This document shows positions 36,530-45,216 of a stretch of 45,216 nucleotides of DNA, piece by piece (position 1 is the first letter of the stretch; each line of letters opens with the position of its first letter). The notes under the pieces were generated by a model. That model saw only the letters and a list, made by a program, of their open reading frames with translations, was not told where the DNA came from and ran no database searches. The translations under genes were made by a program, and so were the position numbers. Origin of the DNA: Nocardioides sp. (lineage in GTDB: Bacteria; Actinomycetota; Actinomycetes; Propionibacteriales; Nocardioidaceae); the NCBI GenBank assembly GCA_025965335.1, contig JAOPXC010000017.1, positions 1 to 45,216 of the forward strand, read 5' to 3'.

Positions 36530-36852
36530 TTCGCCGCGACGCGCCGGCCTCTCAGGCGATGTGCTCCACCCCGCCGAAGCCGACCAGGTCGTCTTCGGCC
36601 AGGTCACCAATGACCACGGCTTCCGAATCATGGCGTACGACCTGCCTGCCTCGCGGACCTGGAGCCCGGGCGAGGACCCGTTCTTCGTCTCGGTCCGCGC
36701 GCCGACCCCGACGAGATCACCACGTACTGGGAGAAGCTCGCCGAGGGTGCGACCGTGACCCAGCCGCTCGCGCCCTCCCGTGGGCGCCCCTGTACGAGAT
36801 GCTGACCGACCAGTTCGGCGTCACGGACGTCACGGACGACTACGCCGACTGA
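36530..36852 (+). pseudogene. VOC/PhnB-like protein remnant with frameshifts
   Basis: 'VVFGQVTNDHGFRIMAYDLPASRTWSPGEDPFFVSVRA', then another frame 'DEITTYWEKLAEGATVTQPLAPS', then another 'PWAPLYEMLTDQFGVTDVTDDYAD'. Confidence 0.72.
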
Positions 36853-37551
36853 GCGACACGCCACCTCGGGATGGCCGCGTGCTCAGCTCGGAGCGTGCGG
36901 CCGTCCCGCCCGCGGCATGTCCACGTTCAGACGTCCAGCGCCCTCAAGTAGCGGTTGGTCATGGCTCGCTGGACCCATCGGCTGACCGGGCCGCCGTACC
37001 GCGCCGCGCGGCTTGCCGCCGGGAGAAGGCGGAGACCGTGCACTCGAAAGGGAAGGAGACCTTCAACGTCCGCCGGGCACCTCGCGCTCGCGCGCCCGTT
37101 CGTCGCTCAGGTCGGCCATCGCCGCTAGCGCGCAGATCCCAGGCAAGCTCTTCGCGGGGTCTCCATCATTCCTCGCGCCTCGCCGGGCCGCTGTGCTTCA
37201 CGAAGCGCGATCGCTTCTGTGATGGTGGCGAAGACATCTTGATCGGACACCCGAGACATTTGCGGCCTACCGCGGGGACGTCAGTCGCGCGCGCCGCAGC
37301 GGAACCTTCGGGGAGGCGGTCTGCGCACATCGGCAGGACCCGCCCGGTCAAAGCCGCGATTCGCGGTCGGCGTGACATGCGTCGTACCGGAGCGCCTCGA
37401 ATCTGCCGGTCATCCCGAGAAGGCGCATTCCGTTCGCAGAGCGTTTGGCAAACCGACCTGGACCGGTCATCCGCGACCTCTAACTTCACCGTCCAGAGGC
37501 GGGCGGCAACTCTCGGGTCGGCCTCATCCATCGGATGGAGGAACCCCGCCC

Positions 37552-38523
37552 ATGCCATCGACCGCTGTTCGGGCGCGCGGTCTCGCCAAGACCTTCGACG
37601 ACGTCATCGCACTCGATGGTGTCGACCTCGACGTCGCGGCCGGACAGATCCACGGCCTCGTCGGGCCCAACGGCGCCGGAAAGACCACGCTACTCGGCCT
37701 CCTGCTGGGCCTGGCGGTGACCGACGCGGGCACGCTGGAGATCTTCGGGACGCCAGTCGGCCGCGCGTTCAGCCTGTCCGGGAGTGTCGCTGGATTCGTC
37801 GATGGCCCCGGTCTCTATCCGATGCTGACGGCGCGACAGAACCTCGCTGCGCTCGCCTCCCTCCGCGGCGAGGCAGACGGTCGCTCCGCTGACCTCGACG
37901 AGCTGCTCGATCGGGTCGGGCTCCGCGAGGTGGCGGGTGACCCTGTCCGAGGCTTCTCGCTCGGGATGCGGCAGCGTCTCGGGCTGGCCGCAGCCCTCCT
38001 CGGGGAGCCGCGGCTGTTGGTCCTCGACGAGCCGGCCAACGGCCTCGATCCCGCGGGCAAGCGGCAGGTCCACCGGGTGCTCACTGACCTCGCCGACGCG
38101 GGTGCGACCGTCGTCCTCTCGAGCCATCGGATGGACGACCTCGCCGCGCTGTGTGACGAGGTCACGCTGTTGTCCGCGGGCCGGGTCGTCTTCTCCGGGC
38201 CGGTGCGCAAGCTGGCCACGGAGAGCGGAGAGCTCGACTACCGGCTGGTCACCTCCGATCCCGAGGGCGCCCGCCGCGTCGCCGAGGGCACACCTGCCCT
38301 GAGCCAGGGGGCTGGCCGCACGTCGCCGTCGCGGACGGACGACCACGCTCTGGTCGTCCGGGGGCCCGAGGCCTCGCTGGACGACCTGGTCGTGCGGCTG
38401 GTCGCCGCAGGCATCGCGATCCGCGAGCTCGGGCCGGTCGTGCCGCCGCTCGAGGCTGCCTTCCTGGCACTGACCGGCGCCGACCTCGACGCCAGCACCG
38501 TCGACGAGGAGCCCGCCCGATGA
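37552..38523 (+). CDS. ABC transporter ATP-binding protein (ABC-2/exporter type)
   Basis: Walker A 'GLVGPNGAGKTTLLGLLLG', 'FSLGMRQRLGLAAALLGEPRLLVLDEPANGLDP'. Confidence 0.95.
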   Translation: MPSTAVRARGLAKTFDDVIALDGVDLDVAAGQIHGLVGPNGAGKTTLLGLLLGLAVTDAGTLEIFGTPVGRAFSLSGSVAGFVDGPGLYPMLTARQNLAALASLRGEADGRSADLDELLDRVGLREVAGDPVRGFSLGMRQRLGLAAALLGEPRLLVLDEPANGLDPAGKRQVHRVLTDLADAGATVVLSSHRMDDLAALCDEVTLLSAGRVVFSGPVRKLATESGELDYRLVTSDPEGARRVAEGTPALSQGAGRTSPSRTDDHALVVRGPEASLDDLVVRLVAAGIAIRELGPVVPPLEAAFLALTGADLDASTVDEEPAR

Positions 38524-39881
38524 CCGCGTCCACCCTCGAAGCCACCGTTCGGGTGCAGCCGGTTGCCCTGCGCCGTGGCTACCGTTTCGAGCTGGTCAAG
38601 CTGGTCTCGCAGTGGCGCCTCCGGTTGGTGTTCCTGGCCTGCCTGCTCGGCCCCGCCGTGTACACCGCGGTGATCAGCAGGCAGACCTCCCTGCCTGCCG
38701 ACGCCCTCTACGGCCGCTGGATGAACCAGTCCGGATGGGCTGGCTCGCTAGCGGTCCTCGTCTTCATGGGCACGCTCGTTCTGCCCTTGCTCACCTGCGT
38801 CGTGTCCGGCGACGTCTTCGCCGTCGAGGACCGGCTCGGCACGTGGCGCCACCTGCTGGTCGCGGTGCGATCGCCGCGCCGGATCTTCCTGTCGAAGGCG
38901 CTTGCCGCGCTCACCGTGACCGTGGCGCTCCTCGCCGCCCTCGCCGTGTCGTCGATCGCAGGCGGCCTGATCTCGATCGGCAGCCACCCGTTACCCGGCC
39001 TCGACGGGCACATCATGGGCACTGGTGAGCTCACCCGGACGGTCCTGCTGGCCTGGCTGACCATCGTCCCGCCCACGCTCGCGTTCTCCGCGGTCGGCCT
39101 GCTCGGGTCGGTCGCCCTGGGCCGCTCGCCGCTCGGGCTGCTGATGCCGGTCGTGCTCGCGCTCGTGCTCGCAGGCGTCCAGCTGATGCCGGTGCCGGTC
39201 GCGCTCCGCGTCGCGCTGCCGATGAACGCGTTCATCAGCTACCGGGGGCTCCTCACGACGCCGGGTCAGCTCGGGTCGCTCTGGATCGGGCTCCTCGTCA
39301 GCCTGGCCTGGGCGGCGCTTGCCACGTTCCTGGCCTACCGCCTGTTCATGCGCCGCGACTTCACTGACGTGGCGTACGACGGCTCGGGCCGCCGCTTCGT
39401 CGTCGCGGGTCTGGTCCCTCTGGTCGGCCTGATCGCGGTGACGACCGTCGCCGTGGCCGCGGCGACCGGCGCCACCGGCTCGGGCATCGAGCGACCGAAG
39501 CTCGAGGCCGCGCTGGCGACGTCGTTCTCCCACCTGTACGTGCTGCAGACCGAGGGGCTCCACCGCCCGGCGGTCACCGAGGATCAGCTCCAGGCCGCGG
39601 CCAAGTGCGACAAGGCCGGCGACCGGGTCCAGGACACGGGTCCGGGCGCCGACTGGCGATGCGTCGTCACCTGGACCCTGCCCGGTGCGACCGCGACCGG
39701 CACGGCGATCTACCAGCTCGACGTGGCCGCCGACGGACGGTACGTCGCCGACGGCGACGGGCCGAAGGAGGTCAACGGGTTCTTCCAGATCCACACCCCG
39801 ACGGGCGACGCCCCGAACCCTCTCTGGCAGTTCGACGGCTTCGTCGATCTGCTCAACACCACAATGAAGGGAACACAATGA
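38520..39881 (+). CDS. ABC-2-type transporter permease with C-terminal exported domain
   Basis: At least six hydrophobic segments, then a ~130-aa polar tail with two Cys ('AAKCDKAGD...DWRCVVTWTLPGATATGTAIYQLDVAADGRYV'). ATGA overlap with the ATPase gene. Confidence 0.88.
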   Translation: MTASTLEATVRVQPVALRRGYRFELVKLVSQWRLRLVFLACLLGPAVYTAVISRQTSLPADALYGRWMNQSGWAGSLAVLVFMGTLVLPLLTCVVSGDVFAVEDRLGTWRHLLVAVRSPRRIFLSKALAALTVTVALLAALAVSSIAGGLISIGSHPLPGLDGHIMGTGELTRTVLLAWLTIVPPTLAFSAVGLLGSVALGRSPLGLLMPVVLALVLAGVQLMPVPVALRVALPMNAFISYRGLLTTPGQLGSLWIGLLVSLAWAALATFLAYRLFMRRDFTDVAYDGSGRRFVVAGLVPLVGLIAVTTVAVAAATGATGSGIERPKLEAALATSFSHLYVLQTEGLHRPAVTEDQLQAAAKCDKAGDRVQDTGPGADWRCVVTWTLPGATATGTAIYQLDVAADGRYVADGDGPKEVNGFFQIHTPTGDAPNPLWQFDGFVDLLNTTMKGTQ

Positions 39882-42652
39882 ATGTCACGCGGAACCGCGT
39901 GGAGAAGCCCGCTCGTCGGCGCTTCTCCCGCAGATTGCCGATCGGCGCACTAGCAGGTGGACTGGCCCTCGCGATCACCGGAGGTGTTGCCTACGGTACG
40001 ACCGTCGGCTTCGGCAACAACCTGGTCGGCAACGAGTCCGCCGACGGCCTGCAGATCTCCTCCAACCAGGTCCTCAAGCCCCTGGGCGAGCGGCTCACCA
40101 CGCCGTACGGCAAGTTCATGGGCTCCACCGTCAGCCCCGACGGCCGCTTCCTGGCCGCTACGGCCAACGACCGTTCGGTCTCGCTGCAGATCTTCGACCT
40201 GTCGTCGTACAAGCTGATCTGGCGCGGCGGCACCGCGGCCGGTGTCAACCTGCGACTGTCTGACAACACCGTCGGCCAGGAGGGTCCCCTCTACTCGCCG
40301 GACGGCACGCTCCTCTGGATGCCCAATGCGACCGGTCTCACCCGGTTCCCGGTCAACGCCGACGGCTCCCTGGCACCCGGCACCAAGATCACGATCCCGA
40401 CGGCGGGTGGTCGGCAGGCGCTGACCGCTGGCATGGCCTACTCCCCCGACGGCTCGACCCTGTACGCCGCCGCCAACGGCCAGAACACCGTCGTCGCGAT
40501 CGACCCGGCCACCGGCACGATCAAGCAGACCTGGGGCGTCGGCATCGCCCCCCGCCAGCTGAAATTCGTCGGCACCAAGCTGTACGTCAGCGACGAGGGT
40601 GGCCGCAAGGCCAACCCGGGTGAGCCCAACATCGGGTCCTACGGCACCGAGGTCCCCGCCGACCCGGTGCTCGGCACCTCGACGACAGGTGTGCTCAGCA
40701 CCGTGGACACCGCCAACGCCGCCGCGCCCGTCGGGCAGATCGAGGTCGGCCTCCACCCGACCGCGATGTACGCGAACGACGGCGTCCTCTACGTCGCCAA
40801 CACCAACGACGACACCGTCTCGGTGGTCGACACCTCGATCGACAAGGTCGTCCAGACGATCGCGACCCAGCCGTGGCAGGGCTCGAAGGTCGGCTACGCG
40901 CCGGACGCCGTCACCGTCCACGACGGCCGCCTGCTCGTCAGCCTCGGCCGCGCCAACGCGCTCGCGGTCTACAAGCTCGGCGAGAACGCGCTCGACCCGG
41001 TCAGCTACGTCGGTCTCGTTCCCACCGACTACTACCCCGAGGACGTCTTCGCGGTCGGCGACCAGCTCGTCGTGGCCAACCGTCGCGGCATCGACGCCCG
41101 GGGTCCGCTCATCACGTTCAACGCGGGCTACGGCACCACGCCGGCGACCGGGCACGGCACCCACGGCACGACCGCCTCCCTGACCCGCTTCAGCCTCCCG
41201 AGCGACAGCGAGATCAAGGAGACCCACACGCCGGTGGTCTTCGCCCAGAACGGTTGGGGCGACGCGGACACCGACGTCAAGCACGCCCACGGCAGCCGGG
41301 CGAACGCCGTCCCGGTGCCCAAGCGGATCGGTGACCCCTCGACCATCAAGCACGTCTTCATGCTGGTCAAGGAGAACCGGACCTACGACCAGATCCAAGG
41401 CGACATGCCCGAGGGAAACGGCGACCCGTCGCTGGCCCAGTTCGGTGAGCAGGTCACCCCGAACATCCACGCGCTGGCGCGCCAGTTCGGGCTCTACGAC
41501 AACACCTACGACGTCGGCACCAACTCCGCCGAGGGCCACAACTGGATCATGCAGGGCGACAACCCGGAGTACACCGAGTCCAGCGCAGGTGAGTACATCC
41601 GCTCCTACGACACCGAGGAGGACGTGCTCGGCCACCAGCGCTCCGGCTTCCTGTGGACCGCCGTCCAGGCGGCCGGTAACACCGCCAAGAACTACGGCGA
41701 GTTCATCTACACCGGGGGCAAGCCGGCCGGGACCTGGCAGCAGTACTACTGCGCCGCCACGAGCGTCGAGAACGGCGGCGACCCCGCCCAGCTCACCACG
41801 CCGGCGCTGAAGGGCAACTACGGGTCGCCCATCCCGTCGCTGAACGCCATCACCAACCCGCTCTCGCCGCCGTTCGACATGTCGATCCCGGACCTCTACC
41901 GGTACCAGATCTGGAAGCAGGACTTCCAGAAGAACGGCCCGGCCGACTTCAACATGATGTGGCTCTCGGACGACCACACCGGTGGCCCGGTGTCCGCGCG
42001 TTCCAACGTCGCCAGCGGCGACCTCTCGGTCGGCAAGATCGTCCAGACGATCTCGCACAGCCGGTACTGGAAGGACTCCGCGATCTTCGTGGTCGAGGAC
42101 GACAGCCAGAACGGTCCCGACCACGTCGACGGCCACCGCGCCCCGATTCAGGTCATCAGCCCCTGGGCCGCGCACGGCAAGACCATCTCGACCTACTACT
42201 CCCAGATCTCGATGGTGCGCACGATCGAGCAGATCCTCGGTGCGGAGCCGCTGAACCAGAAGGTGGCCGCCGCAACGCCGATGTTCGACGCGTTCCAGAA
42301 GAAGCCGGACAACACGCCGTACACGGCGAAGCCGAACCGCATCCCCCTCACCGAGAACATCGCGACCCCGCCTGCCTGCGGTCTCGACACTCCGGCGAAC
42401 GGAGGGCCGGCGGCCAAGGCGGCACCCACCCCGGTCGAGTACGTCTCCTACGCGGTGGCGTGGGAGAACTGGGCGAAGAAGCAGCACCTCAGCGGCAACC
42501 GCGCACAGCCCGACTTCGCCAACCCGGAGCAGATGAACCGCTACACGTGGTACGACGCCCACCACTGGGACCTGCCGTACCCGGGTGACCCGAAGATCTA
42601 CCTCCCCAACGACGTGCCGGGCGCGGCTCTGCCGGGCTCGGAGGTCGACTGA
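39878..42652 (+). CDS. Secreted bifunctional YVTN/YncE beta-propeller plus alkaline-phosphatase-superfamily phosphoesterase
   Basis: Signal/TM 'FSRRLPIGALAGGLALAITGGVAYG'; propeller repeats 'GVLYVANTNDDTVSVVDTSIDKVVQTI'; phosphatase part 'IKHVFMLVKENRTYDQIQGDMPEGNGDPSLAQFGEQVTPNIHALARQFGLYDN', 'AIFVVEDDSQNGPDHVDGHRAP'. Confidence 0.9.
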   Translation: MNVTRNRVEKPARRRFSRRLPIGALAGGLALAITGGVAYGTTVGFGNNLVGNESADGLQISSNQVLKPLGERLTTPYGKFMGSTVSPDGRFLAATANDRSVSLQIFDLSSYKLIWRGGTAAGVNLRLSDNTVGQEGPLYSPDGTLLWMPNATGLTRFPVNADGSLAPGTKITIPTAGGRQALTAGMAYSPDGSTLYAAANGQNTVVAIDPATGTIKQTWGVGIAPRQLKFVGTKLYVSDEGGRKANPGEPNIGSYGTEVPADPVLGTSTTGVLSTVDTANAAAPVGQIEVGLHPTAMYANDGVLYVANTNDDTVSVVDTSIDKVVQTIATQPWQGSKVGYAPDAVTVHDGRLLVSLGRANALAVYKLGENALDPVSYVGLVPTDYYPEDVFAVGDQLVVANRRGIDARGPLITFNAGYGTTPATGHGTHGTTASLTRFSLPSDSEIKETHTPVVFAQNGWGDADTDVKHAHGSRANAVPVPKRIGDPSTIKHVFMLVKENRTYDQIQGDMPEGNGDPSLAQFGEQVTPNIHALARQFGLYDNTYDVGTNSAEGHNWIMQGDNPEYTESSAGEYIRSYDTEEDVLGHQRSGFLWTAVQAAGNTAKNYGEFIYTGGKPAGTWQQYYCAATSVENGGDPAQLTTPALKGNYGSPIPSLNAITNPLSPPFDMSIPDLYRYQIWKQDFQKNGPADFNMMWLSDDHTGGPVSARSNVASGDLSVGKIVQTISHSRYWKDSAIFVVEDDSQNGPDHVDGHRAPIQVISPWAAHGKTISTYYSQISMVRTIEQILGAEPLNQKVAAATPMFDAFQKKPDNTPYTAKPNRIPLTENIATPPACGLDTPANGGPAAKAAPTPVEYVSYAVAWENWAKKQHLSGNRAQPDFANPEQMNRYTWYDAHHWDLPYPGDPKIYLPNDVPGAALPGSEVD

Positions 42653-42658
42653 CCCGTT

Positions 42659-42719
42659 CCGTCAGGGCCTGGCCCTGACGGACAGCCAGGTGGCCCACCG
42701 GGAGACCCGGTGGGCCACC
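42659..42719 (+). terminator. Tandem hairpins downstream of the phosphoesterase operon (no T-tract)
   Basis: CCGTCAGGG-cctgg-CCCTGACGG (42659-42681) and GGTGGCCCACCGGG-aga-CCCGGTGGGCCACC (42689-42719, perfect 14-bp stem). Confidence 0.65.
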
Positions 42720-42881
42720 GCCGGGTCGGGGACTCTGACTGCTCACTCACTTCTCCGCGGACCGGTGCGGTGAGGACTGCGGGCACGTACTCGAGCAGCT
42801 GCAAGCTGCCGTCAGAAGTACCGACCGTACGGCCTCGACGGTGTCCTCGCGGGCATGCGTCATATCGGCTCCCTTCTGTTG

Positions 42882-43788
42882 TCAACCGGCGGATTCGAGG
42901 GTCCTGTCCTGGCTGCTCTTCCGAGCCGGCGGTCGCGGGAGTAGCGTCTTGTCTGCGGGTCCGGGAAGTGGCTGATCCGAAGTGTCGATGTGCGGGGGCA
43001 GGTCGACCGCGCTGGATTCTTGAGACGCCCCGCAGTGCCCTTCCGGGCCCGTGCCGGGGTCTCGATCGGCAGCGAGTTGTGCGTCTGCGAGGAGTTGGCG
43101 GTAGATCGCGTCGGAGATTCTGCGCTTGAGGCACCTCATGGCCTCGAGGGGCTTCTTGCCCTCGGATCGCTTGCGTCGGTGGTAGGCACGGCCGTCGGTG
43201 TCGAGGCGAAGCTGGGTGACCGCTGCAATGTGGATCATGTGGTTCATCCGCCGGTTCCCTGCTCGTGAGAGACGGTGGCGGTTTTGCTCGCCCGAGGACG
43301 CGTCCAGTGGTGCGGTGCCGGTCCAGGAGGCGAACCGGTTGCGATCAGCGAACCGCGACACGTCGCCGACGTCGGCCAGGATCCGGGCGGCCACGACGGG
43401 TCCGACACCGTGGAGGTCCATCAGCGTAGAGCTGCGGGCGAGCACCAGGGTCTTGAGTTCGGCGGTTGCCTTCTTGATCTTCATCTCCACTGCGATCAGT
43501 TCGGCGAGCTCGTCGGCGGCGATACGGCGACGGGTCTTCCCGGCGACGTCACGCGGACGGACGGTGGCCAGCATGACCTTGGCCTGACCGATGGTGATGT
43601 CGCGTTTCGCCTGTCCTGGCAGTAGTTCAGCCAACAGAGCCTGCAGCCGGTCGACTGTCTGGACCCGGGCCGTGAGCTTCGCCGGCACGTCGACGACCTG
43701 CTCGCCCGCCTCGAGCAGCCGCTGGGCCAGCGGACGCCCGACACCGTTGGCGCCCTCGACCGCCCAGCAGGTGCAGACGTCGTGGGGG
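42882..43788 (-). mobile_element. IS110-family transposase, 5'-truncated (N-terminal DEDD region missing)
   Basis: 'DVCTCWAVEGANGVGRPLAQRLLEAGEQVVDVPAKLTARVQTVDRLQALLAELLPGQAKRD' and transposase_20-like 'LMDLHGVGPVVAARILADVGDVSRFADRNRFASWTGTAPLDASSGEQNRHRLSRAGNRRMNHMIHIAAVTQLR'. Frame is closed by a TGA just upstream of 'DVCTCW'. Confidence 0.87.
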
Positions 43789-43984
43789 CAGTCTCATCCC
43801 CACGTGCCGAAGCGGTGCGCAAGATGCCACTCCGCAACGCAGTCTCCTATTGGCAGATCCACGCGGCGGATAGAAGCCCGTGTCAGCCGCGCGAATCGAG
43901 GGAGACGAGCGCGCTCGGGAAACACACGTGCCAGTTCAGTTGCCAAGGGTGGTCGAGAAGGACGGCCAGATCTATGGTGGCTTG

Positions 43985-44149
43985 ATGGCCGAGGAAAACG
44001 TGGACGCAGCCGGGCCGGACGTCATGAACATGTTCGACGCCGAGACCGACCGCAGTCTCGTGTGCCGGGTGTGTGGATCACTGGTGGCTGCTGCAGGCGA
44101 GTACCCGAAGGCGCATTGGGACTGGCACGAGACACCGAACGGCGCCTGA
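43985..44149 (+). CDS. Small hypothetical protein with CxxC
   Basis: 'MAEENVDAAGPDVMNMFDAETDRSLVCRVCGSLVAAAGEYPKAHWDWHETPNGA'. Confidence 0.5.
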   Translation: MAEENVDAAGPDVMNMFDAETDRSLVCRVCGSLVAAAGEYPKAHWDWHETPNGA

Positions 44150-44519
44150 GCTCGGAGTCAGCCGCCCTGCCCGAGCGGCTCAATCTCACCCTGTTCGACC
44201 AACTGCTCCAGCGCCAGCGAGCAACCTGCCTGCCAACACCCGTCCCGGTCCTGAAACGAGATGACGGCTTCACCCGTGCACGGGCCGCCCCCCTCGCCGC
44301 CCGGCGCGTGGTGCGAACACTGGCCCTGCGCAGCGGTGGAACCGGCCTCATGCAGGTCTGGGTCGAATACTTGCGACAGGTTCACGGGTCGACCTCCTGG
44401 GCTCAGACTCTCACCCTCTTGCGCTCCCATCCAGCGCGTCGCTGCATTGCCTCCAGCGTGCGGTTGCAACAACTGCGTTGTGGCCTCTCCGTTGCGCCGA
44501 CACGCGGCGAAAGGACGCG

Positions 44520-44680
44520 GGTTTGCGAACGCCCGGATCGCGGCATAGCGACGCACGGGGCGCTCGTCGACACCCAGTTGGCCGGCGAGGTCGGCGAGCC
44601 TGCGAGTACCGCCGCCCTGCAGGATCTCGAGGGCGCCAGTACCCGCGAGGTGGGTCGGGACATGAGGGCGATCTTCCACA
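44520..44680 (-). pseudogene. N-terminal remnant of a WYL/YafY-type HTH regulator
   Basis: 'ALEILQGGGTRRLADLAGQLGVDERPVRRYAAIRAFANP' resembles the DeoR/WYL HTH start; no continuing WYL domain. Confidence 0.55.
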
Positions 44681-44768
44681 GATGCCGGGCGGATCCTGTC
44701 CGGTACTGCGCCCTACCCTCGAAACCAAGGCCGAAACCGGTCCTCCATCGTGACGTGAGGAGTCCACC

Positions 44769-45212
44769 ATGGACAACGCAGCAGGTAACCCCGTGACCGA
44801 CCGGTTGACCTTCGCCTCGATCCGCGTGATCACCGACGACGTTGTCAGCCTCGTCAAGTTCTACGAACGGGTGACCGGAATCTCGGCGACCTGGGCCAAC
44901 GATGTGTTCGCAGAGCTCAGTACCCCAGCGGCCACGTTGGCAGTTGCCAGCAGCAGCACCATGGCCCTCTTCGGTCCCGAGGTTGCCCACGCCGCCGACA
45001 ACCAGAGCGTCATCATCGAGTTCCTCGTGGCTAACGTTGACGCCGATCACGACCGACTGCGGGCCCTGGACGAACTCGACCTCACCATCGTCCAGGCGCC
45101 GACGACGATGCCCTGGGGAAATCGATCCCTCCTGTTCCGCGACCCCGACGGAAACCTGGTCAACTTCTTCACCCCCGTTACCCCTGAAGCGATCCAGAGA
45201 TTCCAGCGGTGA
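44769..45212 (+). CDS. VOC-family (glyoxalase/bleomycin resistance-like) protein
   Basis: 'LTFASIRVITDDVVSLVKFYERVTGISATWANDVFAELSTP...TMPWGNRSLLFRDPDGNLVNFFTPVTPEA'. Confidence 0.9.
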   Translation: MDNAAGNPVTDRLTFASIRVITDDVVSLVKFYERVTGISATWANDVFAELSTPAATLAVASSSTMALFGPEVAHAADNQSVIIEFLVANVDADHDRLRALDELDLTIVQAPTTMPWGNRSLLFRDPDGNLVNFFTPVTPEAIQRFQR

Positions 45213-45216
45213 CCGC

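Noticed and set aside
36780-37892. 370-aa plus-strand ORF
   Set aside because: Arg/Pro-rich, no motif, overlaps the start of the ABC ATPase gene in another frame.
39950-42565. 871-aa minus-strand ORF opposite the YVTN-phosphoesterase gene
   Set aside because: Low-complexity V/G/R/D-rich shadow frame; the sense-strand gene has clear domains and an operon context.
1-45216. CRISPR arrays, rRNA genes or complete tRNA genes
   Set aside because: None seen on reading both strands; only the truncated tRNA 3' end at 23645-23686.

Overview
High-GC window, probably from an actinobacterial chromosome (inferred from GC content, frequent GTG starts and the gene families present). Left to right: (1) the 3' part of a LuxR-type regulator, a GT4 glycosyltransferase plus amylo-alpha-1,6-glucosidase pair, and a small stress group (Hsp20, DUF1918, YflT-like general stress protein). 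(2) A compact divergent catabolic locus at ~7.6-21.6 kb around an XRE-cupin regulator: complete sugar-type ABC importer, CoxL/M/S-type molybdenum hydroxylase, CoxG, DapA/KDG-dehydratase-like lyase, beta-hydroxyacid dehydrogenase, threonine-dehydratase-like PLP lyase and an M20 hydrolase. This is the best candidate for an undescribed pathway. (3) A gene graveyard at ~21.6-25.1 kb with a decayed DNA methyltransferase, ISL3, IS256 and IS1380 transposase remnants and a 3' tRNA fragment, followed by an intact STAS-domain gene. (4) A four-gene ADH/SDR/SRPBCC/phytoene-desaturase-like operon, followed by remnants of an integrase, a TPP enzyme, a flavin reductase and a VOC protein interspersed with small intact genes. 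(5) A divergent XRE-cupin / CPYC flavin reductase / His-rich methyltransferase module and a flavin monooxygenase. (6) An overlapping ABC ATPase / ABC permease with exported tail / secreted YVTN-phosphoesterase operon ending in two perfect hairpins. (7) A truncated IS110 transposase, a WYL-regulator remnant and a VOC protein. All functional names come from reading protein motifs by eye; no database search was run.
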